From an uncultured Ilyobacter sp. (lineage in GTDB: Bacteria > Fusobacteriota > Fusobacteriia > Fusobacteriales > Fusobacteriaceae): DNA of 64,000 bases. The translations under genes were made by a program, and so were the position numbers. Shown in pieces: positions 1 to 9,062 of the stretch. Under the pieces are notes generated by a model. It had not been told where the DNA came from and ran no database searches. It saw only the letters and a program-made list of their open reading frames with translations. Position 1 is the stretch's first letter; each line of letters starts with the position of its first letter. The stretch is taken from NCBI RefSeq assembly GCF_963668085.1, contig NZ_OY764059.1, forward strand, positions 1,488,001 to 1,552,000. The letters are read 5' to 3'.

Positions 1-7
1 ACATCAT

Positions 8-50
8 AAAAGGTGTAATTCTTATATTATTAAGAATTGCACCTTTTTCA
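8..50 (+). terminator. Rho-independent terminator of an upstream plus-strand gene
   Basis: A 15-bp stem (9-23 with 32-46, one G-U pair) with an 8-base loop is followed by five T residues. It probably ends a plus-strand gene lying left of the window. The minus-strand copy also ends in a T run, so it may work both ways. Confidence 0.8.
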
Positions 51-147
51 TTTATATAAAAAACTTCTTGAATATAAGCAGCTTGGATTTTTATCTTTTC
101 AGATCACTTGAAGGATAAAATAGATTTAATGTGAGCATTTAGCATAA

Positions 148-176
148 AAAAATAAAGCCGGAGCTAGGCTCCGGCA
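148..176 (-). terminator. Terminator of glmS
   Basis: An 8-bp GC-rich stem GCCGGAGC / GCTCCGGC (157-164 with 168-175) has a 3-base loop. On the minus strand it is followed by TTTATTTTTTT, just past the glmS stop codon. Confidence 0.9.
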
Positions 177-184
177 TCTAAATT

Positions 185-2011
185 TTATTCTACTGTAACT
201 GATTTTGCTAAGTTTCTAGGTTTATCAACGTCTATTCCTCTCATGTCTGATACATGGTAGGCTAGAAGTTGAAGTGGTACAATGGCAGTTATTCCAGCAA
301 TAAGGTCATCTGATTCAGGTATATAAATAACTTCATCAGAGATCTCTTCCACCACTGTGTTATTTTCTTGAGTAACAGATATTACATATGCACCTCTTGC
401 CTTTACCTCTTTTATGTTAGATATAGACTTTTCAAAAAGGAAAGACTGTGTAGTTATTGCAACTACAGGGATATCATCCTCTATAAGAGCGATGGTACCA
501 TGCTTAAGCTCTCCAGAAGCGAATGCCTCTGTGTGCATATAGGCAACTTCCTTCATTTTAAGAGAGGCCTCTGTGGCCACACTATAGTCAAGTCCTCTTC
601 CTAGATAAAAGCCTTGAGTGCAGTCTTTTATTTTTTTAGCTATTGCTTTTATTTTATCCTCTTGAGCGAGTATTTTTTCAATTTTTTCAGGTACATCATT
701 TAGACCCTTCAAAATAGTGGTATAATCTTCATCAGAAATTATCTCTTTTAGCTTTGCAATATAAAGTGAAAGCATATAGAAAACCACTACTTGAGTTGTA
801 TAAGCCTTTGTAGAAGCAACAGCAATTTCAGGACCTGCCCATGTATAGATTACGTTGTCTGCCTCTCTTGCTATTGATGATCCGATAACGTTTGTTATTG
901 CCAGTGTTTTGGCACCTTTTTTCTTGGCCTCACGAAGAGCTGCTAGAGTATCTAGAGTCTCACCAGACTGACTTACCAATATTACAAGAGTGGTTTCGTC
1001 CATAAAAGGATCTGAATATCTAAATTCTGAAGCTATATCGGCATCTGCTTTTATCTTTGCAATCTTTTGCAGTGCAAACTTTCCTTGAAGACCGGCATTG
1101 TAAGCAGTACCACATGCTATGATATAAATATCCTTTATCGCCTTGAGTTCCTCTTTCCCCAGGTTAATATCATCAAAATGGATAAGGTTATTTTCATCTA
1201 CCCTTCTTTTTATTGTCTCTCTTATTCCCTCTGGCTGTTCATTTATCTCTTTTAACATGAAATGAGGGTAGCCTGCTTTAGTAGCCTGCTCTAAAGACCA
1301 TTCGATTGTAACTTTTTCTTTTTTAATCTCATTTTTCTCTATATCATATACCTCTACAGAGTCTTTCTTCACAATACCTATCTCTCCATTTTCAAGGAAG
1401 TATACATCTTTCGTATACTTTAGAAGAGCAGGAACATCAGAAGCTATAAAGTTTTCATCTTTTCCAAGACCGATTACTAGAGGACTGTCTTTTCTGGCAC
1501 AAAATACAGTGTCTGGATATTTTGTATTTAATATTCCAAGTCCGTAAGAACCTTTTACTTTTTTTAGAACTTTCTGAATAGTTGCAAAAAAGTCCTCTTC
1601 TAAATATAAATCTAAGAGATGTGCTAGTACCTCTGTATCTGTATCAGAAAGAAACTCATATCCCTTTTCGATCAGCTCTTTTTTTATCTCTATATAGTTT
1701 TCTATTATACCGTTGTGAACAACTGAGATATTTTCACCGGTATTTGAGTGAGGGTGAGAATTTTCATCTGATGGCTTACCGTGAGTAGCCCATCTCGTAT
1801 GACCTATGGCCACATGTCCCTCTATAGGGTTTTTATCGATGTAGTCTTGCAAAATTTTCAGCCTTCCCTGCTTCTTTTTTACAATTAACTTATCCCCAGA
1901 ACTTACAGCAATACCTGCTGAGTCGTATCCCCTATACTCCAATCTGCTTAATCCGTCTAAGATAACCCCACTGGCATCTCTATCCCCTACATAACCTACG
2001 ATTCCACACAT
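185..2011 (-). CDS. glmS: Glutamine--fructose-6-phosphate aminotransferase (isomerizing)
   Basis: This 608-residue cytoplasmic enzyme makes glucosamine 6-phosphate from fructose 6-phosphate and glutamine, the first step toward UDP-GlcNAc, peptidoglycan and LPS. The protein begins MCGIVGYVG, so Cys2 becomes the N-terminal catalytic nucleophile of the glutaminase domain (about residues 1-220). Two SIS sugar-isomerase domains follow (about 285-425 and 455-600), and the C-terminus ends KSVTVE as in the family. The length is typical. AGGAGG lies 8 bases before the ATG. The leader contains a glmS ribozyme, so expression should fall when glucosamine 6-phosphate accumulates. The opposing enzyme NagB is encoded at 43220-44053. 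Confidence 0.98.
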   Translation of the reverse strand: MCGIVGYVGDRDASGVILDGLSRLEYRGYDSAGIAVSSGDKLIVKKKQGRLKILQDYIDKNPIEGHVAIGHTRWATHGKPSDENSHPHSNTGENISVVHNGIIENYIEIKKELIEKGYEFLSDTDTEVLAHLLDLYLEEDFFATIQKVLKKVKGSYGLGILNTKYPDTVFCARKDSPLVIGLGKDENFIASDVPALLKYTKDVYFLENGEIGIVKKDSVEVYDIEKNEIKKEKVTIEWSLEQATKAGYPHFMLKEINEQPEGIRETIKRRVDENNLIHFDDINLGKEELKAIKDIYIIACGTAYNAGLQGKFALQKIAKIKADADIASEFRYSDPFMDETTLVILVSQSGETLDTLAALREAKKKGAKTLAITNVIGSSIAREADNVIYTWAGPEIAVASTKAYTTQVVVFYMLSLYIAKLKEIISDEDYTTILKGLNDVPEKIEKILAQEDKIKAIAKKIKDCTQGFYLGRGLDYSVATEASLKMKEVAYMHTEAFASGELKHGTIALIEDDIPVVAITTQSFLFEKSISNIKEVKARGAYVISVTQENNTVVEEISDEVIYIPESDDLIAGITAIVPLQLLAYHVSDMRGIDVDKPRNLAKSVTVE

Positions 2012-2111
2012 AAATTTTTCCTCCTTCTCGTCTGAAAGTATTCAATACTCCAGCAAATATGAATTTTTTCACAACAAAAAAAGCCTGTAAAACTTTTTTA
2101 TGAGAAGGAAA

Positions 2112-2251
2112 TGTTACTGAAACGTCTTTTGTCCCAAAGATTACTCTTTGAATTTGTAACGTTACTGAGGTTGTAACCACCTTCGGAGCATCCGCCGAAT
2201 TTTCGATAACTCCGTTCCTCGTCAGCTTATAAAATCATAAGCTCTGGCGCT
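2112..2251 (-). ncRNA. glmS ribozyme (glucosamine-6-phosphate riboswitch)
   Basis: Read on the minus strand, the glmS leader carries the conserved core of the self-cleaving glmS RNA. AGCGCCAGAGCT has the scissile A|G bond between 2251 and 2250. A stem GCTTAT/ATAAGC follows, then GACGAGG, GGAG, TTATCGAAAATTCGGCGG and ATGCTCC, in the order found in Bacillus. A distal hairpin CAAAG/CTTTG (2135-2150) followed by GGGACAAAAGACG matches the P4 region. The family is known to cleave its mRNA when glucosamine 6-phosphate binds. The 3' boundary is approximate. Confidence 0.95.
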
Positions 2252-2292
2252 TTTTATATTTTTATTTCCCTCTTGTTGCTTTTATATAGTAT

Positions 2293-2298
2293 ATTATA
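2293..2298 (-). promoter_or_regulatory. Putative -10 box for glmS
   Basis: A perfect TATAAT on the minus strand lies 42 bases upstream of the ribozyme cleavage site. I see no good -35 at 16-18 bases, so the assignment is tentative. Confidence 0.4.
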
Positions 2299-2408
2299 AT
2301 AAATACATACTACCTGTTTATTGTAACAGAAAAAAAATTTATTTACAATTCAATTTTTCAGCATATCTTTAAATCATTTTTTTCAAAAAAAACTGAAAAG
2401 ATTTGTTA

Positions 2409-2437
2409 TTGTTTCAATTTGGTTATAACAGTACAAT
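2409..2437 (+). promoter_or_regulatory. Putative sigma-70 promoter for the mannitol-type PTS operon
   Basis: TTGTTT, a 17-base spacer and TACAAT stand 33 bases before the PTS gene start. The region from here to the glmS ribozyme is AT-rich and shows nothing else. PRD regulators usually bind near such promoters, but I could not identify an operator. Confidence 0.55.
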
Positions 2438-2470
2438 ATATAAACAATAACAAGGTTAGGAGATATCTTT

Positions 2471-4276
2471 ATGAAAGTGAAATTAAAAAAGATTCCAGAA
2501 TTTCTAAGTCATATAATTGTAGAAAATATACCACTTTTTATAGTTATAGGTATACTTAACTTCTTCGATTTGGGAGATTTAAGATTATTCCTGTATAATG
2601 TAATCATGCCCTTGATTATAGCCTATACATCTGGGTCTACAGTGAAAAAAAAATACGGAGGCATAACTGCCGCTATAGTAATCGGTGGAATATTATCTAG
2701 GTATAGGGTAGAAACTCTCTTAGAACCAGTTTTTATAGGAGCCCTGGCAGGATTTGCCATAAAAACATACCACAGTTTTTTGAAAAAATACAAGTTTCAA
2801 GGTTTTGAAATGCTCTTAAATAATCTTGGAGTTGCACTTATAAGCTTAGGACTCATAATTATAATAAACAGAGTCCTTCCATTTTATGAAGGATTTCAAG
2901 CTATATTCTATAAAAATATAATCTCAAAATTCTTCAAGACTGGCTACCTACCTCTTTATTCAATAATTATAGAGCCTGCAAAGGTTCTTTTCATGAATAA
3001 CTTCGTTAACCACGGTATTTTTTCAGTTTTGGGTCTTTCAGAACTCAATGAAAAGGGAAAATCTATTTTTTTCCTTTTAGAAACCAATCCCGGACCTGGG
3101 CTTGGACTGCTTTTAGCTTATTTTTTCAGAAAAAAGGAAAAAGAGAAAAAAAAGGAAACCCTTTCAAATATATTTATACAGTCTATAGGGGGAATTCATG
3201 AGGTATACTTTCCCTATGTTTTGAGAAACCTAAGATTAATTTTACCTTTGATTTTAGGGGGAATGTCTAGTATATTTTTATTTTCAATATTTGACTCTGG
3301 CCTCATGGGAATAGCGTCTCCAGGAAGCATCCTTCTCATAACGGTTTTGGCTCCTGCACAAAACAGGCTTACCCTGCTCCTTGCAGTTGCCGTCTCTGCA
3401 TCTGTTACTTTTTTTCTATCCTATATTATGATAAGACAGGAAGACATTGCAAGAGAGAAAGTAGAATCAAAAGAGTCAGAAGATACTATCTCTGAAATCA
3501 AAGTTGATTTTGTTCAAAATAAAGATTACAAGAATATATACATAGTCTGCGATGCTGGGATGGGTTCAAGTGCCATGGGAGCAACTTTTTTGCGACGTAA
3601 ACTAGAGAAGGCAGGATTGACAGATATAAATGCAGGAAACTGTTCCATAGATAATGTAAAATCAGAAAATCCAGATACTATTATCGTTCACAGACAGCTT
3701 CTTGAAAGGGTAAAAAAAGAAATCAAAGATACAGAGATAATTATCGTAGACGATTTTCTTGATCCAAAACCATACGATCTGCTTATTGAGAAAATCAAAA
3801 ATCAGAACACTTTTACAAAACCTCCCTCACCTGAGGCTAAAATATTAGACCTTTCAAGTATAGAGCTAGGACTGAAAAGAGTAAAAAAAGAAGAGGCTCT
3901 CGTAAAAATTGGAGAAGCTATGATACAAAAAGGATATGTTGAGCCTTTTTATTTAGACAGTATCCTTGAAAGGGAAAAAATATCAAATACATATCTCGAA
4001 CATGGGATTGCCATTCCCCACGGAACCTTTGAGGGAAAAGTTCATATCAAAAAGACAGGAATGGTTATACATCAGTATCCCTACGGAATTGATTTTGGAG
4101 ACGGGAACACTGCCTATGTACTTATAGGAATCGCAGCCTTAGAAGATGAACACATTGACATAATTTCTAAGATTGCAGATATTGTAGAGGATGAGAAGCT
4201 TGCAGAGACCCTCACTACGGCTATAGAGGTTGAAGAAATATACAAAATACTGTGTTTGGAGGATGACCGTGCTTAA
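2471..4276 (+). CDS. mtlA: PTS mannitol-type transporter, EIICBA
   Basis: This is a 601-residue fused permease of the fructose-mannitol PTS family that imports and phosphorylates a hexitol, most likely mannitol. The membrane EIIC domain (about 1-330) carries the MtlA signatures EPAKVLF, NHGIF, NPGPGLG and GGIHEVYFPYV. EIIB (about 350-440) has CDAGMGSSAMGA with phosphocysteine Cys360. EIIA (about 455-595) has the active-site histidine His517 in GIAIPHGT. Domain order and length match E. coli MtlA (637 residues). The N-terminal part is more divergent than the rest, so a related hexitol is possible. The start has RBS TTAGGAGAT. The downstream regulator overlaps its end. No mannitol-1-phosphate dehydrogenase gene is adjacent. 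Confidence 0.88.
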   Translation: MKVKLKKIPEFLSHIIVENIPLFIVIGILNFFDLGDLRLFLYNVIMPLIIAYTSGSTVKKKYGGITAAIVIGGILSRYRVETLLEPVFIGALAGFAIKTYHSFLKKYKFQGFEMLLNNLGVALISLGLIIIINRVLPFYEGFQAIFYKNIISKFFKTGYLPLYSIIIEPAKVLFMNNFVNHGIFSVLGLSELNEKGKSIFFLLETNPGPGLGLLLAYFFRKKEKEKKKETLSNIFIQSIGGIHEVYFPYVLRNLRLILPLILGGMSSIFLFSIFDSGLMGIASPGSILLITVLAPAQNRLTLLLAVAVSASVTFFLSYIMIRQEDIAREKVESKESEDTISEIKVDFVQNKDYKNIYIVCDAGMGSSAMGATFLRRKLEKAGLTDINAGNCSIDNVKSENPDTIIVHRQLLERVKKEIKDTEIIIVDDFLDPKPYDLLIEKIKNQNTFTKPPSPEAKILDLSSIELGLKRVKKEEALVKIGEAMIQKGYVEPFYLDSILEREKISNTYLEHGIAIPHGTFEGKVHIKKTGMVIHQYPYGIDFGDGNTAYVLIGIAALEDEHIDIISKIADIVEDEKLAETLTTAIEVEEIYKILCLEDDRA

Positions 4277-6377
4277 TAAACGTTGTTTGGACATAATTAA
4301 ATATTTGATCGATCACGAAAAGCAGATATCCATAAGAGAACTGGCTGATGTTTATGAAATAAGTGAAAGAAGCATCAGGTATGATATCGATAACATCAAC
4401 TATTTCTTGAAAAAAAATGGATTTAGGCAGCTAAATAAAATGTCAAAAGGAATCTATGAAATCGATGAAACCAAAGAAAATTTGACCAAAGTAATAGAAC
4501 TGCTTAATGCCAGTTTTTACAGTTTTTCAAAGCATGAAAGAAAGGAATATATAAAAGCTATATGTCTTTTTTCAGAAGACATCATAAAACTTCATGAGAT
4601 ATCAGAAACCCTATCTGTGAGTCTGAGCACCATAAAACTTGACTTAAAAGAGATAAAGGCCTTTCTCAGTGAAAAAAAATTAAATCTTAAATTCTTTTCT
4701 AAAATGGGGCTGGTTTTAGAGGGGGAAGAAGAAAAACTAAGAAAAGCCCAGCTCAAGTTTCTTCTTGATTACCTGGAGTTTTCCAAGGATGAACTCACAC
4801 CTAAAAGTAACATTGAAGAAACTTTAGGGTACAAAATGATAAGTGAAGAGCTATTCTCATACTTTGAAGAATTCCCAATAAGGGATATCAGAATTTTTAT
4901 AAAAAGAGTTGAAAAACACTTGGAAACTGTTATCTCAGACGAGGCATATAAGGTTTTAGAATTTTATCTTATGATCACATTAAAAAGATTAGAGAAAAAA
5001 TTTACCATAAACCAAAGAGAGGAAAATGAGAATTTTCTCAAAAAAACAAAGGAATATAACATACTTTTAAAAGAATTAAGGCACTTTGAAGAAAATTTCA
5101 GCGTTGAATTTAATGATTCTGAGATTCTGTTACTCACTGAGCTTTTTTTGGGGAGTCACTCGTATAATTTCAAATCTTCCTTTTATGAAAAATGGATTGA
5201 AATCGAAATATCAGTAAATGAGATAATAAAAGAGGTCAGTCACAATATTGGAATTGATCTCTCTAATGATAAGATACTTTTAGACGGCCTATTAAATCAT
5301 ATAAAACCTGCAATTTATAGAATAAAAAATGATATCGTTTTAGAAAATGAAATATCTAATGAAGCAAAATTCTTATACGAAGAACTCTTTGAAAATGTAA
5401 GAGTCGTCTGTAACAAACATCTGCGTCCTTATATGAATAAATCAGTTCCAGAAGAAGAAGTAGCATTTTTGACAATTCACTTTAAAATCGCAATTGACAG
5501 AAAGGCAAACATAAGTAAAGAAACCAAAAATGTACTCCTCGTCTGCGGTTTCGGATATGGTAGTTCCAAACTTTTATCACAGAAATTGCTAGAAAGATAT
5601 GATGTAAATATTCTCGATATACTTCCATACCACAAATTTTTGGAAATAGAAAATTATGATGACATAGACCTTATTATATCTACCCTAGATGTCGATGAGC
5701 ATATAAAATATCCTTTCCCGATCATAAAAGTACATCCTATCTTTTCAAAAAACGACAGGATAAAACTTGAAGAATATGGTCTAACTGAAGTCAGAAAAAA
5801 AATATCTTTAGCAAAACTTTTGGATGTAATAAAAAATGAATGTACCGTAAAAAATGAGGATAAACTAGCAGCTAGCCTTAAAGATTTTTTTGCTTCAAAA
5901 CTTTTTGATGACAGAGATAAATTCAACAAAAAGAATCTTTCCAATCTTTTATCAGAAAAAAATATAAAGCTAAACTCTCAAGCCAAAGACTGGCAAGATG
6001 CCATCAGAATAGCGGGAAATATCCTAGTAGAAAATGGATCTGTTACCAATGAATATGTAGAAGATATGATCGAAGCTGTAAATAAAAATGGAAGTTATAT
6101 GGTAGTCGCCGAGATGATAGCTCTCCCTCATGCAAGAGTTACTGAATCGGTTTTAAAAACTGATATGAGTCTAATCAGACTTGTTGATCCAGTTGTTTTT
6201 CCTGGAAATAAAAGTGTCAAAATAATTTTTCCTTTTTCAAGTGTCGATCAAAACGAACATATTGAGGCTCTTTCTGAACTGGTTACTTTGATAGAGGATT
6301 ACGACTTAATTAAAATTATTGAAAAAACAGAATATCCTAAACAGTTGATGGAATTTATAGCTGAAAATAAGATATAA
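4269..6377 (+). CDS. mtlR: PRD-containing transcriptional activator, MtlR type
   Basis: This is a 702-residue PTS-controlled regulator. In order it has an N-terminal helix-turn-helix (about 5-60), a second Mga-like HTH (about 90-155), two PTS regulation domains (about 180-400), a GatB/MtlA-like EIIB domain with CGFGYGSS (Cys426), and a C-terminal EIIA-like domain with IALPHAR (His621). In the family, phosphorylation of these sites by HPr and EIIs sets DNA-binding activity. The start is GTG at 4269: GGAGG (4258-4262) lies 6 bases before it but directly abuts the in-frame ATG at 4263. The gene overlaps the PTS stop by 8 bases, which implies translational coupling and control of the mannitol-type permease. 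Confidence 0.85.
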   Translation: MLNKRCLDIIKYLIDHEKQISIRELADVYEISERSIRYDIDNINYFLKKNGFRQLNKMSKGIYEIDETKENLTKVIELLNASFYSFSKHERKEYIKAICLFSEDIIKLHEISETLSVSLSTIKLDLKEIKAFLSEKKLNLKFFSKMGLVLEGEEEKLRKAQLKFLLDYLEFSKDELTPKSNIEETLGYKMISEELFSYFEEFPIRDIRIFIKRVEKHLETVISDEAYKVLEFYLMITLKRLEKKFTINQREENENFLKKTKEYNILLKELRHFEENFSVEFNDSEILLLTELFLGSHSYNFKSSFYEKWIEIEISVNEIIKEVSHNIGIDLSNDKILLDGLLNHIKPAIYRIKNDIVLENEISNEAKFLYEELFENVRVVCNKHLRPYMNKSVPEEEVAFLTIHFKIAIDRKANISKETKNVLLVCGFGYGSSKLLSQKLLERYDVNILDILPYHKFLEIENYDDIDLIISTLDVDEHIKYPFPIIKVHPIFSKNDRIKLEEYGLTEVRKKISLAKLLDVIKNECTVKNEDKLAASLKDFFASKLFDDRDKFNKKNLSNLLSEKNIKLNSQAKDWQDAIRIAGNILVENGSVTNEYVEDMIEAVNKNGSYMVVAEMIALPHARVTESVLKTDMSLIRLVDPVVFPGNKSVKIIFPFSSVDQNEHIEALSELVTLIEDYDLIKIIEKTEYPKQLMEFIAENKI

Positions 6378-6427
6378 TTTTCCTATGGATAACCAAACTT
6401 TTACTGTTTGAAATTAATACTATAGCT

Positions 6428-6463
6428 AGAGTAATTGCTAAAAACGGCAGTTACTCTTTTTTA
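6428..6463 (+). terminator. Terminator of the PTS-regulator operon
   Basis: An 11-bp stem (6428-6438 with 6447-6457, one G-U) with an 8-base loop is followed by TTTTTT. Confidence 0.85.
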
Positions 6464-6563
6464 TGTTTTTGGGGGTTCGAATAATTAAAATAAACTTATA
6501 CAAGATTTACAACATAAAATTTATTGAGTCAAAATTCTGAGGCTTTCTCCAATTAATATTGCA

Positions 6564-6616
6564 ATAAAAGACCTTCAGGATCATCAAATAATGCTCTGGA
6601 TGAAATCTGAAGGTCT
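6564..6616 (-). terminator. Terminator of the patatin autotransporter gene
   Basis: AGACCTTCAG (6569-6578) pairs with CTGAAGGTCT (6607-6616) across a long 28-base loop. On the minus strand the stem is followed by TTTTATTG. The rest of 6464-6662 is AT-rich with no gene visible. Confidence 0.65.
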
Positions 6617-6662
6617 ATGAATCTTTAAATATTTTAGAAATTAATTATTAACAGTTGTTTTG

Positions 6663-8960
6663 TTAAAAAATGTACCCTATATTAAACTGTGTCAATATAT
6701 CTTGTGTATCGCTGTCTTCCATTAAAGTAAGTTCAAGAGGCCCGAAAGGACTATCCACTCCAAGAGTGAGACCATAGCCTCGGACTTTATTATCCCATAT
6801 TTTTTTGTCATTTTCTCCCTGTATAGGGGATCCTGTGTATGTTGCTATATTCCATTTCCCAGATAAGTATATATTTGAATAAAATCTATACTGCAGACCA
6901 AGCTGAGCCATTGCAAATTCCTCAACAAGTTTTCTCTGGGAATTATAACCATAAAAGGCAAACTCTTTATTGGATATGTCACTTCTCACCCCTCCCAGTT
7001 TGAAGTATTCGTCTGGGAGTATACCCTCGCCCTTTATACTACCCCCAGCCACAGCTGATAGGAAAGACAATCTTTTTGTAACTGGGAAATAACCTTCTAG
7101 GAGATAAGCTGGTCCATAAAAATCTACACTTTCAGTACCAAAATCACCACCCCATGTATACTGAAAATCACTTTTTATCCCACGGCTGGGATACATTTTA
7201 TTATCCAAATTATCCAAAACAATCTGGAAAAAAATATTCCCGTAACCTTCACTATACTCAAGAGTTTCGTCGGAACTCAGACCAATATCTTGCTCAAGTT
7301 CACTAAATCTCTGGGAAAATCCATAGGATATAAGAAACTGGTTTTCAAACTGAGTGGCCAAAGCACCTGTGAATTCAAATGTTTTATTTATGAATTCACT
7401 TCTTTTTTCGTCACCTTCATAAAAGAAAAATGGTTTTTCATAATAACCAAGCTCAAATATAAATCCTATTTTATCTTCAATTCCATAGTATGTGTAATTT
7501 TTTGCACTTGCTCCAAAATAATCTCCGAATTTGAAATCAAAAAGAGTTTTACGGCCGGTTTTACCTGTAGACAGGGTGTCTGTCTCTAAAGCTATTGTTG
7601 TACCATATTCACTGTTATAATTCATCCCAAGTTTTAGATAGTTCGTGGGTTTTTCAACAGTTTCAACATAGAGATCTTTTCCTTTTATTTCATAATAAGC
7701 TTTTTCTATATATGGCAGTGCGTAAAGATTCAGTATCATATTTTCCAAGTCTGACTCTGTAACTTTACCTGGAATTTTTTTCCCCAAATTCCCCTCTATA
7801 ATTTCCTGGTTTACATTTACGTTTCCAACCAAATATATATTTTCCAGGTACAAAGAGTCTGAATCTTTAGATTTTAAAACCACTCTTTTTTCTGATATTT
7901 TCTCCGTCCTATCAATACTTTCCATAGATTTTATTTTAGCTCTTGCTTCTTTTTCACCGACTTTTATTATCTCTTCTACTTTTTCAAAATCTGTACTCTT
8001 AAACTTTGAAATATCAGGCTCAATTATGTAATTTACCATTGACTTTTGAGCCGGAGTAGATCCTGAACTCTGTATGGCAAGAACCTGATCTAAAACTGTC
8101 AGTATATTATAATCATCTTTTTCTTTTATACGGGCTCCTACATCCACTCCTATTATAATGTCGGCTCCCATCTCAATTACATCCTCTACCGGAAAGTTTC
8201 TTGTCACAAGACCATCCACATAATTTCTGCCATCTATCTCTACAGGTCCAAAAAGTGTCGGAATAGCTATGCTTGCACTTATCACCTTAGAAAGCTCACC
8301 CCTTGAAAAAGATTTTACCTTTCCGCTGTCTAGATCAGTGGCTATTATTCTCATAGGGATAGGAAGATCGTCAAAATCGTCAAAATCCTCTATATCCCCC
8401 ACATCCCAAAATAATTCTTTTAGTTTTAAGTATATCTTCTGTCCCTGTTTCAGTCCTCTTGGGAAATAAATATTTAGCTCTTTGTCAAAGGCTATAGAAG
8501 CAGGATATTTTTTCTTTCCTATTTTATCTTCGAGGGGAACATCTGACCTGTCTGGGGCATCCTTTAATATCTCGCTCCAGTTAATTTTTATCATGACATC
8601 TTCTATCTCTTCAGGAGAGTAGCCTACAGAATAAAGTGCCCCTATAACTGCCCCCATGCTAGTCCCTGTGATGTAATCAACTTTTATATTATTTTCTTCT
8701 AAAACTTTGAGAACCCCTATATGAGCAAATCCTTTGGCTCCCCCTCCACTTAACACAAGACCTATTTTAGGTCCTGTGTCCTCACTGTCTTTGGCTATTC
8801 GAAGTTCCTTAGACCTCTTCAGCCTATTGATTTTACTTTGGATATTATCGATCTCTTCCTCTAACTCTTTTATTTTTATATCCTCATAATAAGTTTTTTC
8901 ATCTGCTTGTACAGCTATTGAAAAAATAAAAAATACCAGTAAGATAATTTTTTTAAACAT
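6663..8960 (-). CDS. Patatin-like phospholipase, type Vd autotransporter (FplA-like)
   Basis: This 765-residue outer-membrane lipase has a signal peptide (about 1-19, cut near AVQA-DEK) and a short coiled-coil linker. The patatin domain (about 65-270) has the oxyanion motif SGGGAKG (71-77), nucleophile Ser101 in GTSMG and dyad Asp249 in DGL. One POTRA-like domain (about 310-390) and a C-terminal Omp85/BamA-type beta barrel ending in IGYIF, an aromatic BAM signal, follow. This layout matches FplA of Fusobacterium nucleatum, a phospholipase A1. The start was moved 13 codons in from the longest frame: this ATG has AAAAGGGG about 8 bases upstream and gives a clean signal peptide. It is a single-gene unit with its own terminator. 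Confidence 0.88.
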   Translation of the reverse strand: MFKKIILLVFFIFSIAVQADEKTYYEDIKIKELEEEIDNIQSKINRLKRSKELRIAKDSEDTGPKIGLVLSGGGAKGFAHIGVLKVLEENNIKVDYITGTSMGAVIGALYSVGYSPEEIEDVMIKINWSEILKDAPDRSDVPLEDKIGKKKYPASIAFDKELNIYFPRGLKQGQKIYLKLKELFWDVGDIEDFDDFDDLPIPMRIIATDLDSGKVKSFSRGELSKVISASIAIPTLFGPVEIDGRNYVDGLVTRNFPVEDVIEMGADIIIGVDVGARIKEKDDYNILTVLDQVLAIQSSGSTPAQKSMVNYIIEPDISKFKSTDFEKVEEIIKVGEKEARAKIKSMESIDRTEKISEKRVVLKSKDSDSLYLENIYLVGNVNVNQEIIEGNLGKKIPGKVTESDLENMILNLYALPYIEKAYYEIKGKDLYVETVEKPTNYLKLGMNYNSEYGTTIALETDTLSTGKTGRKTLFDFKFGDYFGASAKNYTYYGIEDKIGFIFELGYYEKPFFFYEGDEKRSEFINKTFEFTGALATQFENQFLISYGFSQRFSELEQDIGLSSDETLEYSEGYGNIFFQIVLDNLDNKMYPSRGIKSDFQYTWGGDFGTESVDFYGPAYLLEGYFPVTKRLSFLSAVAGGSIKGEGILPDEYFKLGGVRSDISNKEFAFYGYNSQRKLVEEFAMAQLGLQYRFYSNIYLSGKWNIATYTGSPIQGENDKKIWDNKVRGYGLTLGVDSPFGPLELTLMEDSDTQDILTQFNIGYIF

Positions 8961-9062
8961 TCCATTCCCCTTTTTCATATGCAACATATAATATCTCAAG
9001 TTATTTTGGGATTACCTATAGAGTTCTAAGTCAAAAAATAATGACGCCAATGAATTTATCTC

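Noticed and set aside
1980..2180. Open frame of 66 codons on the minus strand before glmS
   Set aside because: It lies across the glmS ribozyme and the glmS start, has no RBS of its own and no recognisable product.
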